NCBI GenBank assembly: GCA_030407085.1
Contig: CM059583.1
Location: 23,100,001-23,164,000 of the forward strand
Origin: Trichopria drosophilae
Lineage: Eukaryota; Arthropoda; Insecta; Hymenoptera; Diapriidae
Reading direction: 5' to 3'
DNA length: 64,000 nt
The position numbers were made by a program, and so were the translations under genes. Shown piece by piece: positions 34,861 through 45,790 of this stretch; the first letter of the stretch is position 1, and the number at the start of each line of letters is the position of its first letter. The notes under the pieces were generated by a model. That model searched no databases, was not told the DNA's origin, and saw only the letters and a list, made by a program, of their open reading frames with translations.

Positions 34861-35690
34861 GTCGAAAAGCATTAAATCATTAAAATGTTTTTTGTTACTT
34901 TTTCCCAAATAAGACACCGCAATCATTTTTGCCTGGGTATGAGAAACGGCACATTTGTAGTAATTTTCATCCCATTCATGAAATCTTCCCGTCAAAAGAC
35001 GAGGACTTTTTCGAACAGACTGGTACATTATGATTTCGAATTTGCATGCAAACGTCGAAAATCCGCGTGGAATTGAAATGTACGGAAGTAAACGGCGAAC
35101 TAAAAAGTACAAGAAAATAAAAACGAAAAGTGAGATGAAACAAGAGAAAGGTTGGAAAGATCGTAAACGAGATAATGCTTACGAACGCATAGGGGAGAAA
35201 TAGAGGCAACAATGTCGGAAAAGAGAAACACGAGAGTCCGCGAATACGGTAACAACGAGAGAAGCTAAAAAAGCGAAGAGAACGAGCAAAGATAGAGCAG
35301 ATGAATGCAATGAAGGAAGTAATAAAATTATTCCCTTTAGGCTATCACGTGAAAAGCAGCGACTCGGATTTTTCCAATCCCAATTCTCAGTTCAAGAATT
35401 TGGAAAATTAAAAAGAAATTTCCTTTTTAGTTCATTATATTATTTGTCATAATTTTTTTTTACTGAAATTCACGAGAGACACAAAACTATTGAGACTTAC
35501 GTCTATTAAATAACGATGTTCTACAAGAACATTTTATTCTAACTAATTACCACTAATGTAATCCTCGCACGACTAAAAAACGACTAAACTTCTTTGGGAG
35601 GATGAGAGGGGATTTTTTTCACGACGCTCATTGAAAATGTCTAATTATTTTTTTACGAAATGGCAACAAAACCACCAATCTTCTCTCTAA
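34861..35690. other. Non-coding DNA, purine-rich patch at 35.08-35.32 kb
   Basis: The plus strand is A/G-rich between about 35080 and 35320 (runs of GAAA, GAGA), giving mirror-image Phe/Leu/Ser frames on the other strand. No supportable gene. Confidence 0.4.
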
Positions 35691-35882
35691 ATTCCTTGGA
35701 GTGAAAATTGAGCCACTCTTTTACTAAGAGTGAAAATTTCATTCTAAGAAGAATGACATTTCACTCCATCAAGAGTGAAAGAAAAAACCCCAATCCTAGA
35801 ACAGGGAAATATCACTCTCAATACAGTGAAAATTTCACTTTTTATAAAAGAGTAGTGGCTCGATTTTCACTCTAAGGAATTA
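35691..35882. mobile_element. MITE of about 192 bp with AGAGTGAAA phrases
   Basis: ATTCCTTGGAGTGAAAATTG at the left pairs with the reverse complement of the right end, ATTCCTTAGAGTGAAAATCG, and the match runs on through AGCCACT and CTTTTA. Inside, AGAGTGAAA or its complement TTTCACTCT recurs about six times. No coding capacity. Confidence 0.8.
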
Positions 35883-36048
35883 AGATTAACTTAATAAATT
35901 GGTGATAATGCCAATAATATTTGGAGGTATATAAAACCTATATAACATTTCCCATTTTCAAAACAGTCGAGTCAAAATTTAGATACCAGTTCTTTCAAAC
36001 GGTTGTTTTGATGACTTTTTTTAAATCCTTGTCAGGAAATATGACATA

Positions 36049-36753
36049 ATATAATAACGCAGTCCAATAAAAATGTAAGAATTTGTCGTGTTGCCCTGTA
36101 AGTAAGAGTCGGATTAGTAGTAAGTAAGAGTTGATCTTAGTTGGATTTTTGCTCCAGAATCCAAATACCGCCAAAATATCCAATTGGTTCTAGTTTTTAG
36201 ATATTAAAGGTCAAAGCGATAAAAGATACGATTTCAAGCATTTTCAGCATTTATTCACAGCCGAAGAAAATGCTGTTGTCCCACCAGTAAGAGTTAATCC
36301 GGTAGGTAGGATTTTTCATTCAGAATCTAAATATGTACGCTAAGATATTGCTGTAGACCTAAATTTTATCAAATTGAAGGTCAAAGGGATCAAGGTAATC
36401 CAGAAATACAAAATAGCGGATCCAATACCTCCGGCGAACTTTTGGAAATTGGGTTCGTTAAAAACTCGATATATTCTCGGCCACTTTTCGAGAAAATGAC
36501 ATACGATTTTTAATCCCTTTGACCTTCAATTTGGGCAAAAAGTTGTAGCATTCAATATTTTGGTGTAGATATTTGGATTCTGCGAGAAGAATGACCCAGA
36601 ATTAGTTCTTATTCATAGGACAGCAGCGTTTTTGTGTTTTGAATAGATACACAAAAATGCCTACATTTTTTTACCTGGAGCAAAACTCTAGACCATATCA
36701 GAATCGACTCTTAGTTATAAGACAGCAAAATTTTGTTGGGTTGTGTAATAATA
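36049..36753. mobile_element. Foldback element of about 705 bp, family shared with 42.2 kb
   Basis: The left arm (ATAATAACGCAGTCCAATAA onwards, with GTTGCCCTGTAAGTAAGAGT) matches the reverse complement of the right arm (ATTACACAACCCAACAAAAT and CTGTCTTATAACTAAGAGTC). Both arms hold GATTTTTGCTCCAGAATCC-like and TTTGACCTTCAATTT segments. The centre carries an AATAGCGGATCCAATACC word. A second, one-sided copy lies at 42190-42731. Confidence 0.75.
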
Positions 36754-38177
36754 ATGAAACCAGTTTTAATTTATTTTTAATGGTGGTCATTTTTAGTAAT
36801 GTTTCATAATCTTTTGTGGGTGTTCAGTAATAATTGGCCACATTTTTAAATATTATTAATTTCTTGTTATATTCCTTTATTCCTTTAATCAGATCGTACG
36901 AAATTTATTTTTCGCCGAAATTTACAGATTTATTTGTAGAATTTGATACCCTGAGAAGTTACAGCTAGTAATAAGTGTTAGAAAAGTAGTAAATTGTGTA
37001 AGAACAATAGTTCAATTATTGCAACCTGTAAATTCTCAGTGTACTTAAACTACTTGTCTAGAAAAAGGAACAAATCTAGAAAAAAAAATAATACTATAAT
37101 AATATATACGTCTTTATTGTATAAAAATTATTAATATTGCACACAGGACAGAGTGACAGGTTATAGCAGTTTTAAAACCTGATCCAAATATGTATTATTT
37201 GAAATCCACCGAATTAAACAAAAAATATTTATAAGCTTTAAAGATAAATCATTGAAATTTGAAAACATTGTTATAGGACCATACAACATAAATAGAATGC
37301 TTTTGTTTATTTTTGATTGGTCTCTCAAACAAAGATAATCACTCTAAAAAACACAGTAACGATTTACTCGTTTCTCATAAGCTACAGAGAAATGGCAGAC
37401 AAATTTTGATAAAAATGTCCTTTTTTAATTAATTAGCTTCTTTCAATATTGATCTGCCACATTTCTGTGACCAATCAGAACTGAATATAATGAAATAATT
37501 TGCGCGGAACGAATAATCACGACACCACCAATCACAATAATAATAATAATAATCGTCTTCACTGAAAAACAAAATATTATAATCTTCCAATCACTTCTCT
37601 ATAGTCAATTTTTAGCATTTTATTTCTATGTGTGTGTATATGAAACATTATAAAGTTGTAACAGAAATCTACGTAGAACGAACGTGCCTTTGAAAAGATC
37701 AGATTTACTGTGTATCTCAAAATTTAAAAGTTCAAAATATATGCCAAAATTACATTATATTACACATTCTACGTAAGTTCCGGTTGTTACATCTTTTACA
37801 TCGTACCTTTAGCATAGCATAGTAAATATTCCATGCATCTTTTACATAAACCTGGAAGTACGCAGTATCGTCTTTATCTATCTTAAATTTTATCGAATGG
37901 GTTATATATTTTAAGGAGAGAATAATGCTTCTTTCGGTAAAGGGACATCATCTATTCAAGTAGAGCAGTCTTCAGAGATATTATGCTTTTAAATATAATG
38001 TAAGCAATATTCTTTCGGTGCATATTTTGCGGTGATTTTTTACATCTCATATAAACGGATTTAGCACAAATGTAAGAAAAGTTTGTGAGGGTGAATAAGA
38101 ATACGATTTTTGTTGTCTATTTTTTAATAGACGTTGTATTTATTACAACTTTTTGGACCGAAAGGAAGTTTGTTTTA
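36754..38177. other. AT-rich non-coding DNA, no feature seen
   Basis: Contains an AAT microsatellite near 37537-37553. Nothing else recognised. Confidence 0.5.
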
Positions 38178-38575
38178 AGATGGTGACGCAACTATTGAAC
38201 ACATAACTTTTCAACACACAAACATTTCATCATAAAATTTGTCAACAAATGACCATTTCAACATAATATATTATTATAAATATTAATATATTTTAACAAA
38301 ATGGATTATGTTAGGTTTGATTAGGTTATATTAGGTTATAAGTTACGTCACGTTAGGTTGGGTTAGATTTTTGTATTATTTTGCGTGTATAATACATAAT
38401 TGTAATTTCCAATTATTGTATTTAAATGCATTTGTTGATTCGTGTTGAAATGATCATGTGATGAAATGTTTGTGTTAAAATGATTGTTCGTTGAATAGTA
38501 TGTTGAATGTCTGTAATTAAATGTCGTGTACTTAAAAGTGGTTTGTTGTATAGTCGTAGTACCTTTTATATTATT
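38178..38575 (+). mobile_element. TTAGG-bearing foldback element, copy 3
   Basis: It begins GGTGACGCAACTATTGAACA, with AACTTTTCAACACACAAACA and TTTCATCATAAAATTTGTCA in the left arm. The right arm carries the inverted phrases GTGTTGAAATGATCATGTGA, TGATGAAATGTTTGTGTTAA and GTTCGTTGAATAGTATGTTG and ends near TTGTATAGTCGTAGTACC. The centre has TTAGG-type words (TTAGGTTTGATTAGGTTATA, TTAGGTTATAAGTTACG, GTTAGGTTGGGTTAG). It is the most complete of the three copies and shows that the TTAGG stretch is internal to a transposon-like unit. Confidence 0.75.
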
Positions 38576-38599
38576 TAGGTCAACGTATCATAATTTTAC

Positions 38600-39140
38600 A
38601 GATTGAGAAGAGGGCTTCGACGTCTAATTTGGGATCAGAATGCATGACAAATGAAAGTTTAGGATGATAGTTTACTGGTGTAAAAATTTCAAATTGGGCA
38701 TCTGAATCTTGAGATATGGGGGTTTAAAAGAGGGAATTGACTGCAAAAATTGAATTTTTTTTTAAATCTGACATTTTTTATCACCGTAAATATACATTTT
38801 ACGTTAAATTCACAAGAGCTATTATTTATTTAGAATTATCGAAAGAATCTAAAAAAATTTTCAACATTTTCAAAACATAGGCAAGATTTTATTGAAAATT
38901 TGATTTTTTCGATCTGGAGAACGTTTAGATTCTTTGGACTATTCTAAATAAAAAATATCTGTTGTGAATTTTTTGTAAAATGTATATTTCCGGACATAAC
39001 AAAAAATTTTGGCAGTACAATTCCTCGTTTGAATCCCCACATCTGAGATTATGATACATGCTCTTTTTAAAAAATTTGACACGAGTAAGTCAAAAACATC
39101 TTCCCCATACATTTTAATCCCATATTTCAGGTCCAAAAAA
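38600..39140. mobile_element. Foldback element of about 540 bp
   Basis: AAATATACATTTTACGTTAA, then TTCACAAGAG and TTATTTATTTAGAAT and GAAAGAATCTAAA on the left mirror TTTAGATTCTTTGGACTATT, TCTAAATAAAAAATA, TGTTGTGAATTTTTTG and TAAAATGTATATTTCC on the right. Outer parts match less well (TAATTTGGGATCAGAATGCA against GATTATGATACATGC). No gene; the minus-strand frame at 38939-39136 is part of the arm. Confidence 0.7.
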
Positions 39141-39384
39141 CATGTGAACTTTTTGTCACTTTTTATGGTGTCTTTTAAGCAAAATTTATTAAAATATCAC
39201 ATTAATTAGAATTTCATACTTAAACAATATCTTTTAAATAAAAATTTGAACGAAAATTATCAAAAAAATGAAGGTATTTCATGACATTTTGGCGTCTGGT
39301 AATTAGACGTGTAATCGTGGCAATGCGTATAGTCAGAATATGTTAAAAGAAACTTTGCCAATTTTATCATTTTTTTCTATGTAT

Positions 39385-39560
39385 ACACTGAGAAAATTAT
39401 CTATGGAAAAATTCCCATACTGCTTGGTTTCATCGAGATATACTCTGAAAATGAAGAAATTGTCTACATTTTCATTAATTAATTCGAATCCTTGAATCCA
39501 AATTTCCTTGATAGTATGGGAATTTTTGCATGAAAATTTAGGAATTTTCTAAGTACATCC
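39385..39560. repeat. Short inverted-repeat element
   Basis: CACTGAGAAAATTATCTATG with GGAAAAATTCCCATACTG at the left mirrors AGTATGGGAATTTTTGCATG with GGAATTTTCTAAGTACATC at the right. It is a MITE-like relic of about 175 bp. Confidence 0.55.
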
Positions 39561-41700
39561 CGTTAATACCAGACGATTTACGATACCAATTTTTCCAAAG
39601 AGAAGTTTCTTGGATATGTAGATTAATCATTATAAAGTTGTAACGTAATTTTACGTAGACCAGTTTTCACGACTGGATGAACCTTTACGCAAGAGCATAA
39701 AAGTTATAACATAATGGGATAAAACAATAACTAATTGAAGTGGCAACACTATGTTTAGTAACACTGACTTTGACTAAGTGAAATAAATTATTCAAATTTC
39801 TGAAAAAAAAAACAGTGAAAAACTGGACAAGACTGCCAAAAATCCATTAAAACATACGATAGTTGTGACATAAAAGAAAATCTAGAGAATTGAAATATTT
39901 TACAATGATCAAAAAATGCGATGAACAAACTGTTCCTTCTTTTTCATAAGTCGTAATTAATTTAAGAAAAAAATAATGTATACTTGCAACTATTCAAAGC
40001 ATCATTTTTTTAATTATTAAAAATTAGTTTCCAACGTACTGACATATTTAGGTTAATAACAGTCGACCTTTGGTCATTACTAGACTTTGTATGTAAACAG
40101 CAATTATTTTGATTACTTGAAGAATGACTGTGGTCTCACGTTGTGGTTTGGGGACTTTCAAATAACTTCAGAGTTTGACATTGTATGTAATGCATCGTTG
40201 TTCTCATTCAGCATTGTACAGAATTAGAATACGGTGATTTAGTCACCATTCAATTTATTATGAATTTCATTTTCCAAAGCATCATTGTTAACTTTTGTTA
40301 CGATACAATTCCGTATAATATGCTTATATCGATCCGGTTATTACAGGCTGTCTATGTAGGTAATTTAAGTAATTAAGTGGAACAATATAGGGGCTTTGGA
40401 TGTGGTATGAATGGAAATTATTAAGGATTATTTTGATAGAGGATGTAACAAATGTTTCCTGAATGTAAGTTCGACTTTGAAACATAAACGTTTCGTATGA
40501 AGTGACGTTCTAAAATGGTTACTCGTAAAATGTCTTTTACACTGCAGTTGATTTTTCTGTGTTTAAAAGAGTGAATCTTTTAAACACAACTGTTCTTCAA
40601 TATCGAGGATATTATACAATTCGAGGATATTATAAATTATATTCTGCAACTGATGTAATTTTATAATCAAATATTGTATTATTATATGCATTAAGCCGCA
40701 TATTGACTGATTAGGTATTCCTCTAACCTTCACGCAGATTTTTTTATTTTTTACAAAATTAATAAATTCCTCTATGTAGACATGCAGAAGATTTTCAAAA
40801 CTATTAAACGCATACGCTTTTAGCCATATGTTCTAATATTCTAACACTTTATTTGTATTAATTCAAGAAGCGTATTCTTGGTAAAAATTGAGGTTAGTAT
40901 CTGGATATCTTTTCCGATCTTTGGAATTTGTCGATGGGACTGGTCTCATTTTCCACCAAGAATACATCACTCTTATCGTCTACTTTCATGACGTAAATTA
41001 ACTAAACTGACTATATACGTACTAATAGTTTCACAAGATTTGTAATGGTCAATGTAAAATAAATGCTAACCTGTTATGGAAGATTAAAATAATTTTAATT
41101 CCAGGGCATCTTCATTTAAGCTCAGGATAACTTTCATTTTATCAATTACAAGTGAAGTTTTTGAGAATATATCAACCATATTAACTATTATTTCCTTCCA
41201 AGTACGATTACTCTTAATAATTGTATTATTAGGAGTAAATCGTATTAATTCTTAATAAACGTTGAAAATAAAATTAAATATAATTAAGAAATAAATTCGA
41301 TGAAAAATTATAAACTATCGTACAAATATAAAAACGACAACTTTAATTGAAAATTAAAAACTGATTTTCCTGCATCCTTTAATTTTACACTGACAAAAAT
41401 CGATCATTAGGTAGTTGACCACAATGCAGTAAAAACTGTTTTAGTACGATAAATGGAACTCATTAAGTTAACTTTTTTTTATAAGGTAATTAGTACTTAT
41501 TTAAATTTATGAAAGTGTAAATTTAATATCATATTTCTCAAAATGTTGTCAAATTAATATCTTAATTTTATACGACTAATTTTATATTCTTTGTTCTTTT
41601 ATTGTTTTTGGATAGTTACTGCAAACATGCAGTTCAAAACAAAATATGGTAATACAATTAATAATTGCAGTGATCTTTTCCAACTAGACCCAAGTAGAAA
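39561..41700. other. AT-rich non-coding DNA, no feature seen
   Basis: A small direct repeat (TCGAGGATATTATA, twice near 40603-40634) is the only local structure noticed. Confidence 0.5.
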
Positions 41701-41820
41701 TCAATATTTCCCATGCCAGCGCCACACAGGGGCCCTACTTGAAGCCTTAATAGGCAACTTGGCGCTGGCATGGCGCTGGCATGGCGCTGGCATGACGCTC
41801 GCTGGCATGGAAATCAATTT
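41701..41820. mobile_element. Small palindromic element with GGCGCTGGCAT tandem
   Basis: AAATCAATATTTCCCATGCC with AGCGCCA at the left is inverted to TGGCGCTGGCAT repeats at 41759-41792 and CGCTGGCATGGAAATCAATT at the right. The 11-bp word TGGCGCTGGCA occurs three times head to tail, and a variant (TGACGCTCGCTGGCATGG) follows. This is a compact terminal-inverted-repeat element whose right arm has expanded in tandem. Confidence 0.7.
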
Positions 41821-41849
41821 TTACAAGAGGAACAAAATCTAGTTTTACC

Positions 41850-42060
41850 GTGATGGCGTATGATAAAATTAGATCTAGTGAGATCACATTAAATCTCAGT
41901 TACGTCCAATTCTACAGAAATCTTTAATTTTCTTAGCAGCATCAAAATAGATCTAATAGCAAGTCCTAATTTGCGGTTTTATCTTATTAGATCTTGTTAG
42001 GGAAGTTAACAAATATAATTGATCTTTAATTGATATGCCTTTTAATACCTACCTTGACAT
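41850..42060. repeat. TTAGATCTAAT-rich segment
   Basis: Words such as AAATTAGATCTAGTGAGATC, AAATAGATCTAATAGCAAG, TTATTAGATCTTGTTAGG and TAAGATCTAATTTGACC recur in both orientations within 210 bp. This is the phrase-repeat layout seen in other foldback elements here. Termini are not defined. Confidence 0.4.
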
Positions 42061-42189
42061 GACCATAACTAAGATCTAATTTGACCTGAATTTTGTTTGC
42101 TGGGATTCCGAAAACATTGGATTGGTTTCAGCAATACATGATCGCCGAATACTGTTAGAACCTAAGATTTTGTTTTTATTTTTAAATAA

Positions 42190-42731
42190 ATATATCTGAT
42201 AAAATGTTTGCTCCAGAATAGAAATATATACGCCAAAGTATTGAACTAGATCTACTTTTTCTGAAATTAATGTTACGAAGAAATCGTATTTTTGGCACTT
42301 TTCGAAAAGTAGCCAAGACGATAATGAGTTTGCAGTGATTTAAATTTCAAAAAGTTCATCGGACATATTCGATTCGCCTTTATACATTTCTTGATTTTTT
42401 GCATCGCATTTTATAGTACAGATCTGAAAAATGTCCAAAAATCCGATTTTTACCCCTTTGACCTTCAATTTGGTCAAAGTCTGCAACAATATTTTGGCGT
42501 ACATATTTGGAATCAGAATTGACTCTTAATGATGGGACAACAGCATTTTTATGGGCTGTGACTAGACGTTCAAAATATCTGAAATCCGATTTTTACTTCT
42601 TTGACCTTCAATATCTCAAAAACTAAAGCCAATTAGATATTTTGGCGGTTTTTTGGATTCTGGACAAAAAATCTTACAAGAATCGACTTTTACTTATAGG
42701 GCAACTACACTTTGTTGGGCTGCCTTATTAT
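42190..42731 (-). mobile_element. Incomplete copy of the 36.0 kb foldback family
   Basis: Read on the minus strand it starts ATAATAAGGCAGCCCAACAA, continues GTAGTTGCCCTATAAGTAAA and AGTCGATTCTTGTAAGAT and includes TTTGTCCAGAATCC, as in the left arm of 36049-36753. TTTGACCTTCAAT and GGCGTACATATTTGGAATC modules follow twice. The opposite terminus is not evident. Confidence 0.65.
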
Positions 42732-42836
42732 TTAAAATGCTGAAAACTAATATATTTTTCATCAGCATGTGCACAGAGAGAAATGTATGTAACAATTAAC
42801 AATCTCTATTATAATATTTATGATAACTATTGCAAA

Positions 42837-43010
42837 TGGTACTCTCTTAATCTGAATTAGCAAAAAGTACTGAGAATCAGCGTATATAGACTGATTACCA
42901 GTGCATTTGCGATCGCTGAAATTTCAGCGAAAAGTACTGAGAATCAGCGTATACAGTCTATATACGCTGATTTTCACTACTTTTCACTGATTGAGGTTAG
43001 GAGAGTACAT
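42837..43010. mobile_element. 172-bp perfect-style hairpin element
   Basis: AATGGTACTCTCTTAATCTG at the left mirrors GGTTAGGAGAGTACATT at the right. Nested inside, GAATCAGCGTATATAGACTG and CAGTCTATATACGCTGATTT are inverted over about 18 bp, and GCTGAAATTTCAGC is a further palindrome near 42915. Nearly the whole unit can fold on itself. Confidence 0.8.
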
Positions 43011-43189
43011 TCCAAATTATAAATGCTACAATAGGTTTTGTAAATTTTAAAATGCATATTGTATATTTTAACATGCATTTTCTCCGTGTAGGATATGAAT
43101 AGTTATAATAATCTTTTAAGAGTAATACGAGACTATTTTCAATATGAACCGATTCAGTCTGCGTTCAGCCTCATCAATAACCAATATAT

Positions 43190-44460
43190 TATATTTTACC
43201 CAACATGATCTTTCGTCGCTACGGCCAATGACATTATTATCATCCATCACCATCCAGGTTCATTAGTAGCAATGAATAGATATTTACTAACCACACAAAT
43301 TATTGTATCTGAATGTGTTGTAATATGCACTTTTATGCTTTATGTTTTCATTGTTAGCCTTCAGCAGCCATCGTTATCTAACTATTATTATCGTCATCTT
43401 TCATCAATCAGTTAAACTCAGTCTCAGTATCCATAAATAGGGAACTATTATTAGAAAAAAATCCTCGACAATGTATTGTAATTTTATCATAATTGTGAAC
43501 CAGTATATTACATCATTCGGAACCATCATCAGTCATCGTCATCTGAGCATCATTATGGCCCAACGTCGATCAGGTTAACCTAGTATCCATAAATCGGCAA
43601 CCATTAACTACAAAATATTATATGCAATACCGTGGAAACATACATTTTTATGTTTAGTTTTGTCACCGTCAGTCGTTGCAAGTTACCAAACATTACTATC
43701 ATCAATCACCAACCAAATGCACCCAGTATCCGTAAGGCAACAATTAACGGCAAAACGTTTGGAACACCTCGGTCTAAATTCCTCATCATTGTCAACCATT
43801 ATGTTTCAGCAATAGTAGCCACCATCAGTCATAGTTATGTAGCCATCACCTGCCATAGTTATGTAACCATCATCAGTCATAGTTATATGAGCATCATTAT
43901 AACACATCATCAATCAGGTTGACCAAGTCATACTAATCGTAAAAAGGGAACTATTATTAGCACCTTATTCTGAACACTTCAGTGTTATTTTGCCATCATT
44001 GTAAACTATTATTCTTCAGAATTATCACTCATCAGAATTTTCAGCATTCGTAGCCGTTATCATTGATCGTCATCTAACCATAATTATCATCCATCATCAT
44101 TCAGGTTGACCCCGTTATATTATATGTAAATAGGCAACAATTAAAAGCACACCGTTTCATACACATCGGTGTAAATTTGTCATCATTGTCAACCATTACT
44201 TTTCAGCATTACTAACCATCATCAGTCACAGTTATCTGACCATCATGATGATTCAGCGCCACTCAGGTTAACCTAGTATCCATAAATAGATAACCATTAA
44301 CTATACCCTACATTCTACACACTTGAATCAAACATTTTGATGTTTAAGTTTCTCATCGTTATGTATGATAAGTCAACGTCATCTGGCAATTGCTATCATC
44401 GATCACCAACCTGGTTCACCTAGTATCCATAAATAGAAATGTACTAACGACACACAATAC
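43190..44460 (+). repeat. Degenerate satellite, unit about 145-200 bp, about seven copies
   Basis: The phrase AGTATCCATAAATAG (or variants) recurs at roughly 43427, 43583, 43727, 43928, 44113, 44274 and 44420. Each is preceded by a CATCATCAGTCATAGTTATC-like block and an ATCAGGTTRACC word and followed by AACYATTAAC and TGTCATCATTGTCAACCATTA-like text. CAT/CAG/TCA trinucleotide richness gives His/Ser/Ile frames such as 43632-43922, which I treat as by-products. Confidence 0.7.
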
Positions 44461-45660
44461 TGCCTTCAATGATATTGAAACATTCACTTCCGTTTTTCAT
44501 TTTGTCATCGAGGATCTTTTCCTCCTATTTTCTCCATCATTGCTTTCCTCACTTTGTGTTTGCCACCTACTTCCCTGTCTCCCTCGCACCCCTCGTGTCT
44601 CGCTCTCCCGAAACTTAATTAAATTACGGTGGAAACAGTCTGGTCGAGCCATGCTATCGGCACAGTTTCCGCCAGCTAATGCTCGACGTGTTCCGGCGTC
44701 GTCGACGATGAATACAGGTATATAAGTATCTTATACCTCCGACTACGTGAATGCAACCAACCACATATGACGCGCGTATATTGCCTCCTGCGCTAAGTAC
44801 ATTTGCATAGATATGGCATTATTAATAAAACGAACGCTCATACTACACTAATATCGTCTTATAGATAACGACAATTGCGCATGAAATGGCAAGCACCAAT
44901 TCGCACGTCATTTTCGTAAGCGCGACACTGCTATATAAAAATTGAATTTTAAGGAAAATACTGTTATTTTGTTAAGTGCAGTTGTACCACATGCTGTGAG
45001 AAATTTTATAAAGCAATTCGCTAGAACTCTTAAGGTAGGCCTTTATTAGTATTCGTTTAGTTAACGAGTATCATATAATTTATATCTTTTGTTATTGTTG
45101 TTTCTTTTTTAAACGACCTACGAGAAATAACATCGTTTTTTTTCTGCAGTGTGATCCACACGTGTGAAACGTTCAAACAATGCAATTTAGGGGAATTGTC
45201 AAAAGTTTGGCGATTTCCTCTGGGTGTTTTATTTGACCTTCACCTAACCCTTGAATGTCATTTCGGGGTTAAATGGATTTTTAAATGTGAACACACAAGA
45301 GTGGAAGACACTTTTTCTAATAAATTCCGTTCTTGAAGTAAAAAATGCAAATTTTGACTGACGAAGGCAAGGGCACAGTCAAGGACATGGTCAAGGTCAT
45401 GATCAAAATTACTGTCGGGTGCAATATTTTTCTCTCTTACGATTTTTCTGGGGGAAAAATATGGGTTTCTTATTTAAAAAAACCTATTTGACCTTGAAGT
45501 GACATTCAAGATCGCGACAAAGGTAAAATCTCAGAACATGCCAATAGAAAATCATGGAACTTTTGTCTAAACCTTTTTACTGGGCAAATATGCTGGGACG
45601 TAAATGTAGCGAGACGGAACTATACCGGGACTCTACTGTATGAAGGATAGAAAGACACAT
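44461..45660. other. Non-coding DNA; C/T-rich and GC-richer at 44.5-44.9 kb; AAGGTCA words at 45.2-45.5 kb
   Basis: 44500-44620 is pyrimidine-rich and 44630-44910 somewhat GC-rich, without exon signals. 45230-45510 has scattered TTGACCTT/AAGGTCAAGG words in both orientations, a likely degraded foldback element with undefined ends. Confidence 0.4.
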
Positions 45661-45664
45661 CTAA

Positions 45665-45790
45665 GGTAAAACCTGTTAGAAATCTATCCAGTTTTTTATT
45701 ACACTGTCAATTTTACTTATAACTTTAACGTCGAAAATAACAAAACTGGACAGAAACTGGCCAAAAACTGGACTCAATTTCTACAAGGTA
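45665..45790. repeat. Inverted-repeat element with CCAGTTTTT phrases
   Basis: GGTAAAACCTGTTAGAAATC with TATCCAGTTTTTTATT at the left mirrors AAAAACTGGACTCAATTTCT with ACAAGGTAA at the right. AACTGG-CAAAAACTGG and AAAACTGGACAGAAACTGG repeat the same word inside. About 126 bp, no gene. Confidence 0.65.

Noticed and set aside
43632..43922. 96-residue frame rich in His, Ser and Ile
   Set aside because: Lies wholly within the CAT/CAG-rich degenerate satellite.
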